A DNA stretch of 41,866 nt from an uncultured Ruminococcus sp. (lineage in GTDB: Bacteria > Bacillota > Clostridia > Monoglobales > Monoglobaceae), in the NCBI GenBank assembly GCA_902797885.1, contig CADBUP010000125.1, forward strand, positions 1 to 41,866. The letters run 5' to 3'. The notes under the pieces were generated by a model. That model ran no database searches, was not told the origin of the DNA, and saw nothing but the letters and a program-made list of their open reading frames with translations. This document shows positions 14,910 through 24,405 of this stretch, piece by piece. The position numbers and the translations under genes were made by a program. Within the stretch, counting starts at the first letter, position 1. Each line of letters starts with the position of its first letter.

Positions 14910-17900
14910 TTACAATTTCTTAACCTTTTCGGATGTCTGTTCGCTATTCGGCTCATTATTAGGGCAAAGTTTTTCCAAAAGCTCGCGAACTTCTTTTAAA
15001 TATTTAGGCTCATCCTTTACCTGAGGCTTTTGAATCCTATAATGAAGTCTCGGATTATTGGGATTTGACATAAATATCTTCTTCGGCATCTCGTTCATCA
15101 ATGCAACCGCGTTTTGCAGGTCAGGCGTAGACTCGGGATCGAATTTCATAATAATCTGTTCGTCTCCGCCGTTTATCTCTGATATACCAAACCTTGACGC
15201 ATAGCGTTTTATCAGCGAAATTTCCATAAGATTTTCCACCGCCTGAGGAACCGTTCCGTAACGATCCTCAAGCTCGTCATATGCATCATAGAGAGCGTCA
15301 AGCGAATCGATTGACGCAATACGCTTATAAGCGCCTATTCTCCTGCTGTGATCGCTTATATATCCGTCGGGAATAAATGCGGAAACGGGAAGGTCTATAA
15401 GCGTCTCGGTTTCCGATGCACGAATACCCTTCTGTTCGCTTACCGCTTCTTCAAGCAGGCGGCAGTACATCTCATATCCCACACTATCCATATGCCCGTG
15501 CTGCTGTGCGCCGATCAGGTTTCCCGTTCCTCTGATTTCCAAATCGCGCATAGCAATTTTAAATCCCGAACCGAACTCAGTAAACTCCTTCATCGCAAGA
15601 AGCCGTTTTTCAGACTCCTCGGTCAGCTGTTTATTCCGCCTGAACGTCAGATATGCATACGCAAGGCGGTTACTCCTTCCGACTCGCCCGCGAAGCTGGT
15701 ACATCTGAGCAAGTCCAAGCCGGTCGGCATTCTCGATAATAATAGTATTTACGTTCGGAATATCAAGGCCCGTCTCAATTATTGTTGTGCAGACAAGAAC
15801 ATCAATCTCGCCCTCGGCGACCTCCATCATTATCGTCTCTATCTCGGTCTCGTTCATACGGCCGTGAACCACCGCAACCCTTGCCTGGGGCAGGATTTCT
15901 GCTATTTTGTTCGCCGCTTTATAGATTCCGTCAACGCGGTTAAACAGGTAATACACCTGCCCGCCGCGCGAAATCTCGCGTTCAATTGCCTCGCGGATAA
16001 CAAGCTCATCATATTCCATTACATATGTTTCAACCGGATGCCTGTTTCCCGGGGGCTGATTTATGATACTCATATCTCTGATTCCGCTGAGTGACATATG
16101 AAGCGTCCTCGGAATCGGCGTTGCCGAAAGCGTCAAAACGTCAATGTTATTCCGCATTTCCTTTATCTTTTCTTTATGTCCCACGCCGAAACGCTGTTCC
16201 TCATCTATTACCAAAAGGCCAAGCTTGTTGAACTTCACGGCCTTTCCGAGAAGCTTATGTGTGCCGATAACTATATCGACCTCGCCCGTCGAAAGTTTCT
16301 TTATTGTATCTCTCTGCTGTGCCGGAGTGCTGAACCTTGACAGCATCCTGATTTCGACCGGATAGTCCATCATTCTCTGTTTAAACGTATTAAAGTGCTG
16401 GTTTGCAAGAATAGTTGTCGGCACGAGATACGCAACCTGATACCCGCTCATAACCGCCTTGAAAGCGGCACGAAGCGCCACCTCGGTCTTTCCGTAACCG
16501 ACATCTCCGCAGAGAAGTCTGTCCATCGGATGTGGCTTCTCCATATCCTCCTTGACCTCGTTTATACTTCTCAGCTGGTCGTCGGTCTCGTCATACGGGA
16601 ACGATGCTTCAAGGCTTCTCTGCCACTCGGTGTCGGGCTTAAATTGGATTCCGGGAGCGTTGGCGCGTTCGGCATACAGCGCAACAAGCTTCTTCGCCAT
16701 TTCTTCCGTTGCCGCCTTTACCCTCTGTTTTGTCTTTGCCCAATCCGTTCCGCCAAGGCTGTTCAAACGGACGCTTGCACCCTCTTTTTTGTCATAACGA
16801 TAAACCATATCAAGCTGGTCGGTCGGAACATAAAGCATATCGCTGTTTTTATACGATATTTTAAGATAATCCTTTCTGACACCCTCAACATTGAGCTGTT
16901 TAATCCCCAAATACCGGCCTATACCGTGGTTTCGGTGAACAACATAATCGCCGACATTAAGCGTGGTGAAGTCAGAAATCTTATCTCCTTTTTTTCCTCT
17001 GTAAAGCGGTTTTCTCCTGCGCTTTTTCTCTCCTCCGAATATCTCTCTGCTTCCTATTACAGCAACCCGAATCAGCGGATATTCAAAGCCTCTGCCTATT
17101 GAACCGCCGCAGATAACCGTTCCCCCGCGCGCGGGGAGCTTTTCAAGCTCACCCTGATACGAGCATAGAATTCCGTCCTCCTCAAGCCTGAGCTGAAGGT
17201 TTCTCGCACGCTGAGCCGTTCCGGCAAGAATCACGGTTCTGTATTTTGTGTCGCGATAGTTTTCAAGCGCTTCGCGCAGAAGCTCGGGCTTTCCCTGAAA
17301 GCCGCTCAGGCTTCTGGCGCTGAACGGATATATTCGCTTCATCTTTATTTCCGAGACAGAATGTGATATTGCGCTCAGCCCGACAAACGGCTGACCGACA
17401 AGCCGTTTAAAAGCGGTATGTCTATCTAAATAATAACCTTGCTTTTGCTCTGCCATAATACCAAGCTCATACATTTTAAGGACCGTCTCTGCCGCCGCGC
17501 GTTCCGCCTCCTTTAACCTTTCGTCTATCCGTGCAGGTTCATCCGCAAAAACGATAAAATCCTTTGGGATATAATCAAGCAAGGTCGGAATTTTTTCATA
17601 TATATACGGGATATATTTATCTATTGAAGGAAAGTCTATCCCCTCTTTTAAGCGTTCCATATCCCTTCTCAGAATCTCCGCGGCTCGGCTGTCACGCTCA
17701 TTTGAACAATCAAGTGACTTTTCGACCTCATTCAGCTTTGAAATCAACTTATCTGCCGCCTCGCCCTTAACCGACAATTCGCTTGCCGGCCCCGCCTCAA
17801 AGCGTTCGGCTCTGTCTATTGTCCGCTGAGTCTCAACATCAAATGTTCGTATCGAATCGACCTCGGTGTCGAAGAATTCCATACGCAGAGGGTTTTCCGC

Positions 17901-18464
17901 CGTAAACGGAAAGACATCCACTATTCCTCCCCTTATGCTGAACTGGCCGGCGCCCTCAACCATATCCTCACAGCAATATCCGAGGCTTATAAGCCGTCCG
18001 GTCAGCTCGTCGGGTTCAATTTCATCACCCGTCTCGAGCGAAATCGCGGAATCCCTCCACATATCATACGGAACGGTCGCACTCAGCATTGCCTCGGGCG
18101 AAGTCAACACAATTTTATTCTTTGGGTCAGCCACCAGCCGGCTGAGCGCCGAAATTCTCAGTCCTGTCACGTCACGGCTTTTCGCCTCGGCGTCATAGAA
18201 CATAAGCTCTCCCGCACACATTCTGATAACTCTGTCGCTGCCCGCAAAAAAGCTCAAATCCTTATAAAGCTCAGCCGCCTCAGTCTCGGAACGCGCAATA
18301 ACAAGACCTCCCTTGTTTAAAGCTTCGCACACACAAAAAATCAAGTGTGCCCTGACCGAATCCGACACACCTGTAACGCCGATAGGCGTAATATTTGACT
18401 TTATATCCGAAGTGAGCTCGGAAAACTCGGCAAGCTCCTCCATTATCTTTAAATATTCATTCAT
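14910..18464 (-). CDS. mfd: Transcription-repair coupling factor
   Basis: This protein of about 1184 residues removes stalled RNA polymerase and recruits UvrA to the lesion. In order it has the UvrB-like N-terminal modules, the RNA polymerase-interacting domain near residues 485-560 (V-G-D-Y-V-V-H-R-N-H-G-I-G-R-Y-L-G), and a RecG-like translocase. Walker A (G-D-V-G-Y-G-K-T) sits at about 653 and D-E-E-Q at about 753. The C-terminal TRCF domain follows. The start is ATG 18464, preceded by AGGTGA; an in-frame upstream start at 18497 has no site. It follows pth by about 50 bases in a glmU-pth-mfd order known from other Firmicutes. Confidence 0.97.
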   Translation of the reverse strand: MNEYLKIMEELAEFSELTSDIKSNITPIGVTGVSDSVRAHLIFCVCEALNKGGLVIARSETEAAELYKDLSFFAGSDRVIRMCAGELMFYDAEAKSRDVTGLRISALSRLVADPKNKIVLTSPEAMLSATVPYDMWRDSAISLETGDEIEPDELTGRLISLGYCCEDMVEGAGQFSIRGGIVDVFPFTAENPLRMEFFDTEVDSIRTFDVETQRTIDRAERFEAGPASELSVKGEAADKLISKLNEVEKSLDCSNERDSRAAEILRRDMERLKEGIDFPSIDKYIPYIYEKIPTLLDYIPKDFIVFADEPARIDERLKEAERAAAETVLKMYELGIMAEQKQGYYLDRHTAFKRLVGQPFVGLSAISHSVSEIKMKRIYPFSARSLSGFQGKPELLREALENYRDTKYRTVILAGTAQRARNLQLRLEEDGILCSYQGELEKLPARGGTVICGGSIGRGFEYPLIRVAVIGSREIFGGEKKRRRKPLYRGKKGDKISDFTTLNVGDYVVHRNHGIGRYLGIKQLNVEGVRKDYLKISYKNSDMLYVPTDQLDMVYRYDKKEGASVRLNSLGGTDWAKTKQRVKAATEEMAKKLVALYAERANAPGIQFKPDTEWQRSLEASFPYDETDDQLRSINEVKEDMEKPHPMDRLLCGDVGYGKTEVALRAAFKAVMSGYQVAYLVPTTILANQHFNTFKQRMMDYPVEIRMLSRFSTPAQQRDTIKKLSTGEVDIVIGTHKLLGKAVKFNKLGLLVIDEEQRFGVGHKEKIKEMRNNIDVLTLSATPIPRTLHMSLSGIRDMSIINQPPGNRHPVETYVMEYDELVIREAIEREISRGGQVYYLFNRVDGIYKAANKIAEILPQARVAVVHGRMNETEIETIMMEVAEGEIDVLVCTTIIETGLDIPNVNTIIIENADRLGLAQMYQLRGRVGRSNRLAYAYLTFRRNKQLTEESEKRLLAMKEFTEFGSGFKIAMRDLEIRGTGNLIGAQQHGHMDSVGYEMYCRLLEEAVSEQKGIRASETETLIDLPVSAFIPDGYISDHSRRIGAYKRIASIDSLDALYDAYDELEDRYGTVPQAVENLMEISLIKRYASRFGISEINGGDEQIIMKFDPESTPDLQNAVALMNEMPKKIFMSNPNNPRLHYRIQKPQVKDEPKYLKEVRELLEKLCPNNEPNSEQTSEKVKKL

Positions 18465-18516
18465 TGTTTTCACCTGATATAACCTAAGCAACCGCACCTC
18501 TGCCTATATCAAGGCT

Positions 18517-19080
18517 TCAGCCGTTATACTTATTCATAGCCGATTTTGCATCAACTTTAATAATTTCCTCGACCGCATATACGGCGCGAACCGCAGATTT
18601 TATCAATATATCGATTTCTTCTTTAGAGAAATGCCCGAGGACATAATCCTTTATATCATAGTCGGGATTCCGAGGCATACCCGTTCCCACCTTTATACGC
18701 GGAAATACATCGGTATTTAGCTGGTATATAATATTCTTTATGCCGTTATGCCCGCCGGCGCTTCCCTTTTCGCGGATACGAAGCTTTCCGACCGGAAGCG
18801 AAATATCATCGTATATTATAATTATATGCTCGTTATCGATTTTATACCAATCGGCAATCTCTCTTATGCTCTCGCCGCTCAGATTCATATATGTCTGCGG
18901 CTTCGCAACGATAACCTTCTCGCCGCCGATTCTTCCATCGCCGAATACAGCGCGGAATTTTTCTTTATTAAGCTTAATATCATATTTGGCGCAAAGCGCG
19001 TCAACCACCTCAAAGCCGACGTTATGACGCGTCCCCGCATACTCTCTGCCCGGGTTTCCCAGGCCTGCTATCAAATACAT
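18517..19080 (-). CDS. pth: Peptidyl-tRNA hydrolase
   Basis: This 187-residue enzyme recycles peptidyl-tRNA released from stalled ribosomes. The N-terminus Y-L-I-A-G-L-G-N-P-G-R-E-Y is diagnostic. The active-site residues are Asn9 and His19 (T-R-H-N-V-G-F), with Asp in I-Y-D-D-I-S-L-P near residue 90, followed by G-S-A-G-G-H-N-G-I-K. The start is ATG 19080, six bases after GGAG; an in-frame ATG at 19092 adds four residues but has no good site. Its position between glmU and mfd is conserved in Firmicutes. Confidence 0.95.
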   Translation of the reverse strand: MYLIAGLGNPGREYAGTRHNVGFEVVDALCAKYDIKLNKEKFRAVFGDGRIGGEKVIVAKPQTYMNLSGESIREIADWYKIDNEHIIIIYDDISLPVGKLRIREKGSAGGHNGIKNIIYQLNTDVFPRIKVGTGMPRNPDYDIKDYVLGHFSKEEIDILIKSAVRAVYAVEEIIKVDAKSAMNKYNG

Positions 19081-19093
19081 TTTCGTCTCCATT

Positions 19094-19135
19094 CCGGCGC
19101 CTTAGGCTTCCGTATGCCTACGCGGCACCAACCGA
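19094..19135. repeat. GC-rich hairpin-forming spacer, echoed at the window's right edge
   Basis: The glmU-pth gap holds AGGC-x8-GCCT-type and CGGCGCC-type inverted pieces. Part of it, TTCCGTATGCCTACGCGGC, recurs with small changes at about 41844-41866 (TTCCGCCATGCCTACCGCGGC). This may be a short dispersed extragenic palindrome; two copies are too few to be sure. Confidence 0.3.
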
Positions 19136-19142
19136 TAAATCT

Positions 19143-20501
19143 TTATTTTTTCTTGCCCTTTGCCCAGCCTTCTTTTACAACCTGTCTCGCTCTCGCAATA
19201 GCAAGCGCGTCAGCCGGAACCTCATCCGTAATGGTTGAACCCGCGGCGGTGTACGCGCCGTGTTTCACCGTAACGGGCGAAACAAGGTTTGTGTTACAAC
19301 CGATAAAACAGTCGTCCTCTATCACCGTTCTGTGCTTGTGTATTCCGTCATAGTTTACAACAACCGTTCCACAGCCAAAGTTTACACGTTCACCCACATC
19401 GGCGTCGCCGACATATGTAAGGTGCGCAATCTTCGTTCCGTTTCCTATCGACGCATTTTTAACCTCGACAAAATCACCGACCTTTATATCATCGCCGATT
19501 TTTGAGTTCGGACGGATATAGGCGAACGGACCTACCGCCGTTCCGCTTCCTATTTCGCTGTCAAGCGCAACGGAAGACTGAACCTCGGTCTTATCGCCGA
19601 CCTTACAGTTTTTAATTCTGGAATTCGGGCCTATTATACAATCCTCACCTATCTGAGTATTCCCCTCTAATATAGTATTCGGATAAATGACCGTATCCAT
19701 ACCTACCTTAACGCCTTCATCAACGCGAACCGTCTCGGGATTTAAAATTCTTACGCCCTCACGCATAAGCGCATAAACATTCCTTCGATTTAACAGCTCA
19801 TCCGCAAGGCTAAGCTGAATCCTGTCGTTTACGCCCAAAATCTGTTCCATATCCGTTATATATGCGCCGACGCTCTCGCCGTCGCTTATTAAAATCTCAA
19901 TAACATCCGTCAGATAATACTCACCCTGTGCGTTATTGTTCGTAATTCTCGCCAGTGCGGAATTCAGCTTCTTTATGTCAAAAATAAACATTCCCGAATT
20001 TATCTCGGTTATTTTCTTTTCATCCTCGCTTGCGTCCTTCTGTTCAACAATCTTGACTACGTTCCCGTTATTGCGGACAATTCTTCCGTATCCAAACGGA
20101 TTATCACAAACCGCCGTTATAACAGTCGCCGCACGACCCGCGTTTTTATGTTCTTCATAAGCATTCTTTATCATCTCAGAGGTGATGAGCGGCGTGTCGC
20201 CGCAGACTACGATAACGCTTCCATCCTTATCCGAAATGGGAGCGATCCCCTGCATTACGGCATGGCCGGTACCGAGCTGTTCCCTTTGATAGGCATATAC
20301 AACTCTGTCGCCGAGATATTCCTCCATCTTCTCAGCCATATGACCGATTACCGCTATACTTTTTTCCGCCCCTGCGCCGGTCACGGCTGAAATAACCCAA
20401 TCGATAAGCGGCTTTCCGCCCGCTGTCTGAAGCGGCTTAGGCAGCTTCGACTTCATTCTTTTTCCCTCGCCCGCCGCGAGAATTATACTGTAAAGAGACA
20501 T
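19143..20501 (-). CDS. glmU: Bifunctional GlcNAc-1-phosphate uridyltransferase/glucosamine-1-phosphate acetyltransferase
   Basis: This 452-residue enzyme makes UDP-GlcNAc for peptidoglycan. The N-terminal pyrophosphorylase has L-A-A-G-E-G-K-R-M-K-S at 8-18, with P-K-P-L after it and G-D-T-P-L near 103. From about residue 250 a left-handed beta-helix with hexapeptide repeats forms the acetyltransferase (I-G-P-N-S-R-I, Y-I-R-P-N-S, F-V-E-V-K-N, N-Y-D-G). AGGAGG precedes the ATG and a consensus promoter lies 54-82 bases upstream. It is the first gene of the minus-strand cluster with pth, mfd and the parvulin. Its product is also the substrate attacked by zeta toxins, one of which is encoded in this window. 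Confidence 0.97.
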   Translation of the reverse strand: MSLYSIILAAGEGKRMKSKLPKPLQTAGGKPLIDWVISAVTGAGAEKSIAVIGHMAEKMEEYLGDRVVYAYQREQLGTGHAVMQGIAPISDKDGSVIVVCGDTPLITSEMIKNAYEEHKNAGRAATVITAVCDNPFGYGRIVRNNGNVVKIVEQKDASEDEKKITEINSGMFIFDIKKLNSALARITNNNAQGEYYLTDVIEILISDGESVGAYITDMEQILGVNDRIQLSLADELLNRRNVYALMREGVRILNPETVRVDEGVKVGMDTVIYPNTILEGNTQIGEDCIIGPNSRIKNCKVGDKTEVQSSVALDSEIGSGTAVGPFAYIRPNSKIGDDIKVGDFVEVKNASIGNGTKIAHLTYVGDADVGERVNFGCGTVVVNYDGIHKHRTVIEDDCFIGCNTNLVSPVTVKHGAYTAAGSTITDEVPADALAIARARQVVKEGWAKGKKK

Positions 20502-20554
20502 TATATTTTCCTCCTGAACTTCGGTACTTATTCAAAATTACACAAATTATTTTA

Positions 20555-20583
20555 ATTATACTACATACTGAGTTTTTTGTCAA
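20555..20583 (-). promoter_or_regulatory. Consensus promoter of the glmU-pth-mfd cluster
   Basis: Read on the minus strand, TTGACA (20583-20578), a 17-base spacer and TATAAT (20560-20555) form a perfect housekeeping promoter upstream of glmU. Confidence 0.85.
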
Positions 20584-20744
20584 ACATCGGACGTAACCCT
20601 AAAAAATTTTCACAAAATTGTATCAGATTTCTCAAGTGGTTCTTAACCGCATCTTTACCGCAGATATGATATAATCTGAAATATATGATAAAAATCGGCG
20701 TTTCGCCGAGGATTGTCTTGCATAAAACGCGGAGAGGTGAACAA

Positions 20745-22493
20745 ATGAATATCTTTAATGTACTTACGCTTATAGGAGGGCTATGTCTTTTCCTGTTCGG
20801 AATGACCGTTATGGGCGACGCCCTTGAACGCAGGGCGGGCGGAAGCCTTAAAATGATTCTCGGTAAGCTGACGAAGAATAAGATGACAGGCTTTCTGACG
20901 GGGCTTGGTGTAACATCAATTATACAAAGCTCGTCAGCGACTACTGTTATGGTTGTCGGTTTTGTCAATTCGGGAATTATGACGCTCAGGCAGTCTATCG
21001 GCGTTATAATGGGCGCAAATATTGGAACAACCGTTACCGCGTGGATACTCAGTCTCTGCGGAATTTCAAGCGATAATTTTTTTGTTGAGCTGTTAAAGCC
21101 GGCGTCCTTTACCCCGGTTCTCGCTCTTATAGGCACAGGTCTTCTTATGTTTGCGAAGTCGAGTAAGAGAAGAGACACCGGCACAATTCTTTTAGGCTTC
21201 GCAACGCTTATGTTCGGAATGGACACTATGTCTTCTGCGGTTTCGGGGCTTGCTGATGTTCCTGAATTTCAGCAGATGTTTCTGATGTTTAAAAATCCTG
21301 TTCTCGGCGTGCTTGTCGGCGCAATACTCACCGCCGTTATTCAGTCAAGCTCGGCATCGGTCGGAATTCTTCAGGCGCTCTCGGTCACCGGCGGCGTGTC
21401 GTACGGCGCGGCGATTCCCATTATTATGGGTCAGAATATCGGCACGTGTATTACAGCGATTCTCTCGTCCTTCGGGACAACAAAGAACGCAAAGCGCGCG
21501 GCGATAGTCCATCTTTCTTTTAATGTAATAGGAACAATTATATGGCTCACCGTTTTCAGCATTGCTTCAGCAATATTTAAGCCCGCAATTCTTGATAAAT
21601 CAGCAAGTCTTGTCGGAATAGCAGTAGCGCACTCTGCGTTTAACATTGCGTGTACGGCAATTCTTCTTCCGATGTCATCTCTGCTTGAAAAGCTCGCTAT
21701 CCGCCTTGTTCCCGACAACAAGGACAAAGAGGTCTCGGCCGAGCTTGACGAAAGGCTTCTCGCCACGCCCGCCATTGCGCTTGAGCGATGCAATACATTG
21801 GTATGCGAAATGGCGGAGCTTTCGGTATCGTCGCTTAAAAACAGTATGAATCTTTTAAGAAAACCGGACGAAAAAACAGCCGAACTCATCCGCGAAAACG
21901 AGGAAAAAGTTGACCATTATGAGGACATTATAGGTACATATCTAGTTAAGCTCAGCAGGCACCAAATAAGCGACAGCGGCAGTGCGGAGGTTTCAAAGCT
22001 CCTTAAAGCAATAGGCGATTTTGAGCGGATATCCGACCACAGTATAAATATTTTAGAGTCAGCAGAGGAGCTTGCGCTTAAAGAAATCAAGTTTTCGTCC
22101 GAAGCGGATAAGGAGCTTGATATGATCTGCAGCGCGGTATCAGAGGTTCTGACGCTTGCTTATAAATCCTTTGTGTTCGGAGATATGGACGCGGCGCTTA
22201 GGGTCGAACCCCTCGAACAGGTGGTAGACACACTTCATGATAAGCTTCGTAACGGGCACATCAAGCGCTTGCAAAGCGGAAACTGTTCGATTGAAGCGGG
22301 CTTTGTATGGGCGGACCTTCTGACTGACCTTGAAAGAACGGCGGATCATTGCTCAAACATTGCCGTCTGCGTTATAGACGCGAATAATAACAATATGAAC
22401 GTCCATTCCTCGCTTAAATCGCTTAAAACCGATAACAAAAAATTCGACAAAATGTATGAAGAATATTCAAATAAATATGCGATTGCCGATTGA
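20745..22493 (+). CDS. Na/Pi cotransporter family protein with C-terminal PhoU-like domain
   Basis: This 582-residue membrane protein probably takes up phosphate with sodium. Two repeated halves each carry the family's Q-S-S-S-A motif, at about residues 65 and 205, with G-A-N-I-G-T and G-Q-N-I-G-T following. About eight membrane segments run to residue 310. The C-terminal 250 residues form a PhoU-like helical bundle (E-R-I-S-D-H-S-I-N and E-R-T-A-D-H-C-S-N), which in this NptA-type family is fused to the transporter. The start is ATG 20745 with GAGAGGTG upstream; an in-frame ATG at 20685 lacks a site. A TATAAT lies at 20670-20675. Confidence 0.9.
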   Translation: MNIFNVLTLIGGLCLFLFGMTVMGDALERRAGGSLKMILGKLTKNKMTGFLTGLGVTSIIQSSSATTVMVVGFVNSGIMTLRQSIGVIMGANIGTTVTAWILSLCGISSDNFFVELLKPASFTPVLALIGTGLLMFAKSSKRRDTGTILLGFATLMFGMDTMSSAVSGLADVPEFQQMFLMFKNPVLGVLVGAILTAVIQSSSASVGILQALSVTGGVSYGAAIPIIMGQNIGTCITAILSSFGTTKNAKRAAIVHLSFNVIGTIIWLTVFSIASAIFKPAILDKSASLVGIAVAHSAFNIACTAILLPMSSLLEKLAIRLVPDNKDKEVSAELDERLLATPAIALERCNTLVCEMAELSVSSLKNSMNLLRKPDEKTAELIRENEEKVDHYEDIIGTYLVKLSRHQISDSGSAEVSKLLKAIGDFERISDHSINILESAEELALKEIKFSSEADKELDMICSAVSEVLTLAYKSFVFGDMDAALRVEPLEQVVDTLHDKLRNGHIKRLQSGNCSIEAGFVWADLLTDLERTADHCSNIAVCVIDANNNNMNVHSSLKSLKTDNKKFDKMYEEYSNKYAIAD

Positions 22494-22518
22494 TAAATCC
22501 AATATTATGTGTTATAAT
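22490..22518 (+). promoter_or_regulatory. Promoter of the KdpD-like kinase operon
   Basis: TTGATA at 22490-22495 overlaps the transporter stop. A 17-base spacer and TATAAT at 22513-22518 follow. A terminator-like hairpin lies between this promoter and the kinase gene. Confidence 0.7.
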
Positions 22519-22553
22519 TAAAAAATATAGGGATAAATGACGGCAATCATACC

Positions 22554-22586
22554 AAAAGCTCCCTCTCGGCGGGAGCTTTTGCGTTT
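22554..22586 (+). terminator. Intrinsic terminator or attenuator hairpin before the kinase gene
   Basis: A perfect 10-bp stem (22554-22563 and 22571-22580) with a 7-base loop ends in TTTT. It could end the Na/Pi transporter transcript. Because it lies about 30 bases after the predicted start of the next transcript, it could also attenuate the kinase operon. Confidence 0.7.
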
Positions 22587-22607
22587 ATAAACCGGAGGTG
22601 TGCGTCA

Positions 22608-23678
22608 ATGGGAAAACCATCGCTGATTTTCAAAAATGCGCTTATTACCTGTGCTATACAATGCACTTGTTTTGTGCTGTGCCTTTTTATTCAGATTATC
22701 TTTAGAAATACTGCGCTTATTCCTTCGATTTTTGTATTGGGGTCATTCTTGACTTCGTTTATAACAGAAGGGTATACCTATGGAATAATCTCGGCGGTCA
22801 TCGGCGTATTCGCGGTTAACTTTGCCTTTACATTTCCATATTTCCGCTTGAATTTTACTATTCCCGAGAACTTGGTTTCGGCCGTAATTATGATAATCGT
22901 ATCCATCATGACCTGTGCTCTTACCACAAAGCTAAAACAACAGGAAGCGATGAAGGCCGAAAGCGAAAGAGAGAGAATGAGGGCGAACCTTCTCCGCGCA
23001 ATCTCCCACGACCTCAGAACGCCGCTTACCACAATCTACGGCGCAAGCTCGGCGATACTCGAAAATTCAAATGAGTTCAGCGATGAACAGAAGCATAAGA
23101 TGCTTCAGGGAATAAGCCAAGAGGCGGAGTGGCTTTCTCGGATGGTTGAAAATCTCTTGTCCATCACAAGGCTTGACAGCGGTAACGTAAAGATAATTAA
23201 AACCCCAACGGTTCTGGACGAGCTTATAGATTCGGTTCTGATTAAGTTCAACAAGAGATACCCGAATAGGAATGTAACGGTTAATATCCCCGATGAATTT
23301 GTTGTAATTTCCATGGACGCACTTCTTATCGAACAAGTCTTAATTAACATACTTGAAAACGCGGTTCAGCACGCGGAGGGAATGACCGAGCTTTCGCTAA
23401 AGGTGTATACCTCAAACGGAAAGGCTTTTTTCGAGATAAGGGATAACGGCGCGGGGATATCCGCCGAGCGCCTTAAAAACCTTTTTTTGGGCGGAAGCAG
23501 TCATAATGACGTCCCGCCTGACAGGGGCAAGGGAAATATGGGAATAGGTCTCTCGGTCTGTCGGACGATAGTCAAGGCTCATGACGGAGATATAAGCGCC
23601 GTTAATCTAAAAGAGGGCGGAGTGCTTTTCCGCTTCTCGCTTAATATGGAGGATTCTTCCGATGAACAACAAATATAA
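22608..23678 (+). CDS. KdpD-like sensor histidine kinase lacking the N-terminal KdpD domains
   Basis: This 356-residue kinase probably senses potassium or membrane state. Residues 10-105 hold four membrane segments of the DUF4118 type found in KdpD. HisKA has its phospho-acceptor His134 in A-I-S-H-D-L-R-T-P-L, and the ATPase domain has an N box (N-I-L-E-N-A-V-Q-H) and D-N-G-A-G-I-S. The roughly 370-residue KdpD sensor with the KdpD N domain and the USP fold is absent. GGAGGTG precedes the ATG. The gene overlaps the regulator by 17 bases and sits upstream of a Ktr/Trk potassium system, not kdpFABC. Confidence 0.9.
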   Translation: MGKPSLIFKNALITCAIQCTCFVLCLFIQIIFRNTALIPSIFVLGSFLTSFITEGYTYGIISAVIGVFAVNFAFTFPYFRLNFTIPENLVSAVIMIIVSIMTCALTTKLKQQEAMKAESERERMRANLLRAISHDLRTPLTTIYGASSAILENSNEFSDEQKHKMLQGISQEAEWLSRMVENLLSITRLDSGNVKIIKTPTVLDELIDSVLIKFNKRYPNRNVTVNIPDEFVVISMDALLIEQVLINILENAVQHAEGMTELSLKVYTSNGKAFFEIRDNGAGISAERLKNLFLGGSSHNDVPPDRGKGNMGIGLSVCRTIVKAHDGDISAVNLKEGGVLFRFSLNMEDSSDEQQI

Positions 23679-24366
23679 AATTCTCGTGATTGAGGATGAA
23701 AAAAATATTAATAACCTTGTTGCTACGCTTCTTGAAGCGAACGGATACCGCGCGATTTCTGCATTTGATTATAAAAACGGCATGATGATGTACGAATCAT
23801 ACCGACCCGATTTGGTTATTCTGGATTTGGGTCTTCCCGACGCCGACGGGACGGCATTTCTTCGGGAGATACGCAAGGATTCTTACATACCGGTTATAAT
23901 TTTGTCGGCGCGTGCGGATGAGCGCGAAAAGGTAAACGCCCTTGACATGGGCGCAAACGACTATGTAACAAAGCCGTTTGGTTCAGCAGAGCTGGTCGCA
24001 AGGGTTCGGTCGGCGCTTCGGAGTGCCCGGCACGGGTCGGAAATGTCGTCGCCCGACGGAATGTTTGAAGTAAACGGACTTGTAATCGATTACGGCGCGA
24101 GACGTGTATTTATAGATGATGCCGAAATCCGCCTTACTCAGACCGAGTATAATATTATTGCGCTTTTGTCCGAGCACTCGGGGAAGGTGTTGACATATTC
24201 ATTTATAATAAAGGCAATCTGGGGTTATAATGATTTAGGAAGTACAAAAAGGCTTCAAGTTAATATGGCAAATATCCGAAAAAAGTTCGGTGCGAAGCCG
24301 GGCAAGAAAAATTATATCGTAAACGAGCTTGGCGTCGGCTATCGAATGTGTGACAGGAACGACTAA
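23662..24366 (+). CDS. KdpE-like OmpR-family response regulator
   Basis: This 234-residue DNA-binding regulator has a receiver domain with acidic residues 11-12, phospho-acceptor Asp55 (L-V-I-L-D-L), and Lys104 in V-T-K-P-F. A winged-helix output domain follows at about 135-232 (L-T-Q-T-E-Y-N-I, then L-G-V-G-Y-R). Its start overlaps the kinase gene by 17 bases, so the pair is translationally linked. By analogy with KdpE it should bind near potassium-uptake genes; the neighbouring trkH/ktrA genes are the likely targets. Confidence 0.92.
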   Translation: MNNKYKILVIEDEKNINNLVATLLEANGYRAISAFDYKNGMMMYESYRPDLVILDLGLPDADGTAFLREIRKDSYIPVIILSARADEREKVNALDMGANDYVTKPFGSAELVARVRSALRSARHGSEMSSPDGMFEVNGLVIDYGARRVFIDDAEIRLTQTEYNIIALLSEHSGKVLTYSFIIKAIWGYNDLGSTKRLQVNMANIRKKFGAKPGKKNYIVNELGVGYRMCDRND

Positions 24367-24368
24367 AA

Positions 24369-24405
24369 GGAGATTAACGTGAAAGTCCCTTTCACGTTAA
24401 TCTCC
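24369..24405 (+). promoter_or_regulatory. Perfect 17-bp hairpin masking a ribosome binding site and GTG start
   Basis: Arms 24369-24385 and 24389-24405 are perfectly complementary with a 3-base TCC loop. The left arm contains GGAG and the GTG of a 29-codon ORF. It begins two bases after the regulator stop codon. There is no T run, so it is not a standard terminator. In RNA it would hide the ribosome binding site. Confidence 0.7.

Noticed and set aside
15348-17102. Long plus-strand open frames (248 and 235 codons) inside the mfd region
   Set aside because: They are antisense to a clearly conserved mfd gene, lack ribosome binding sites and have no recognisable domains. They reflect the GC pattern of the coding strand.
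20561-21226. 221-codon minus-strand frame near the Na/Pi transporter start
   Set aside because: It is antisense to the conserved Q-S-S-S-A region of the transporter and overlaps the glmU promoter; no ribosome binding site.
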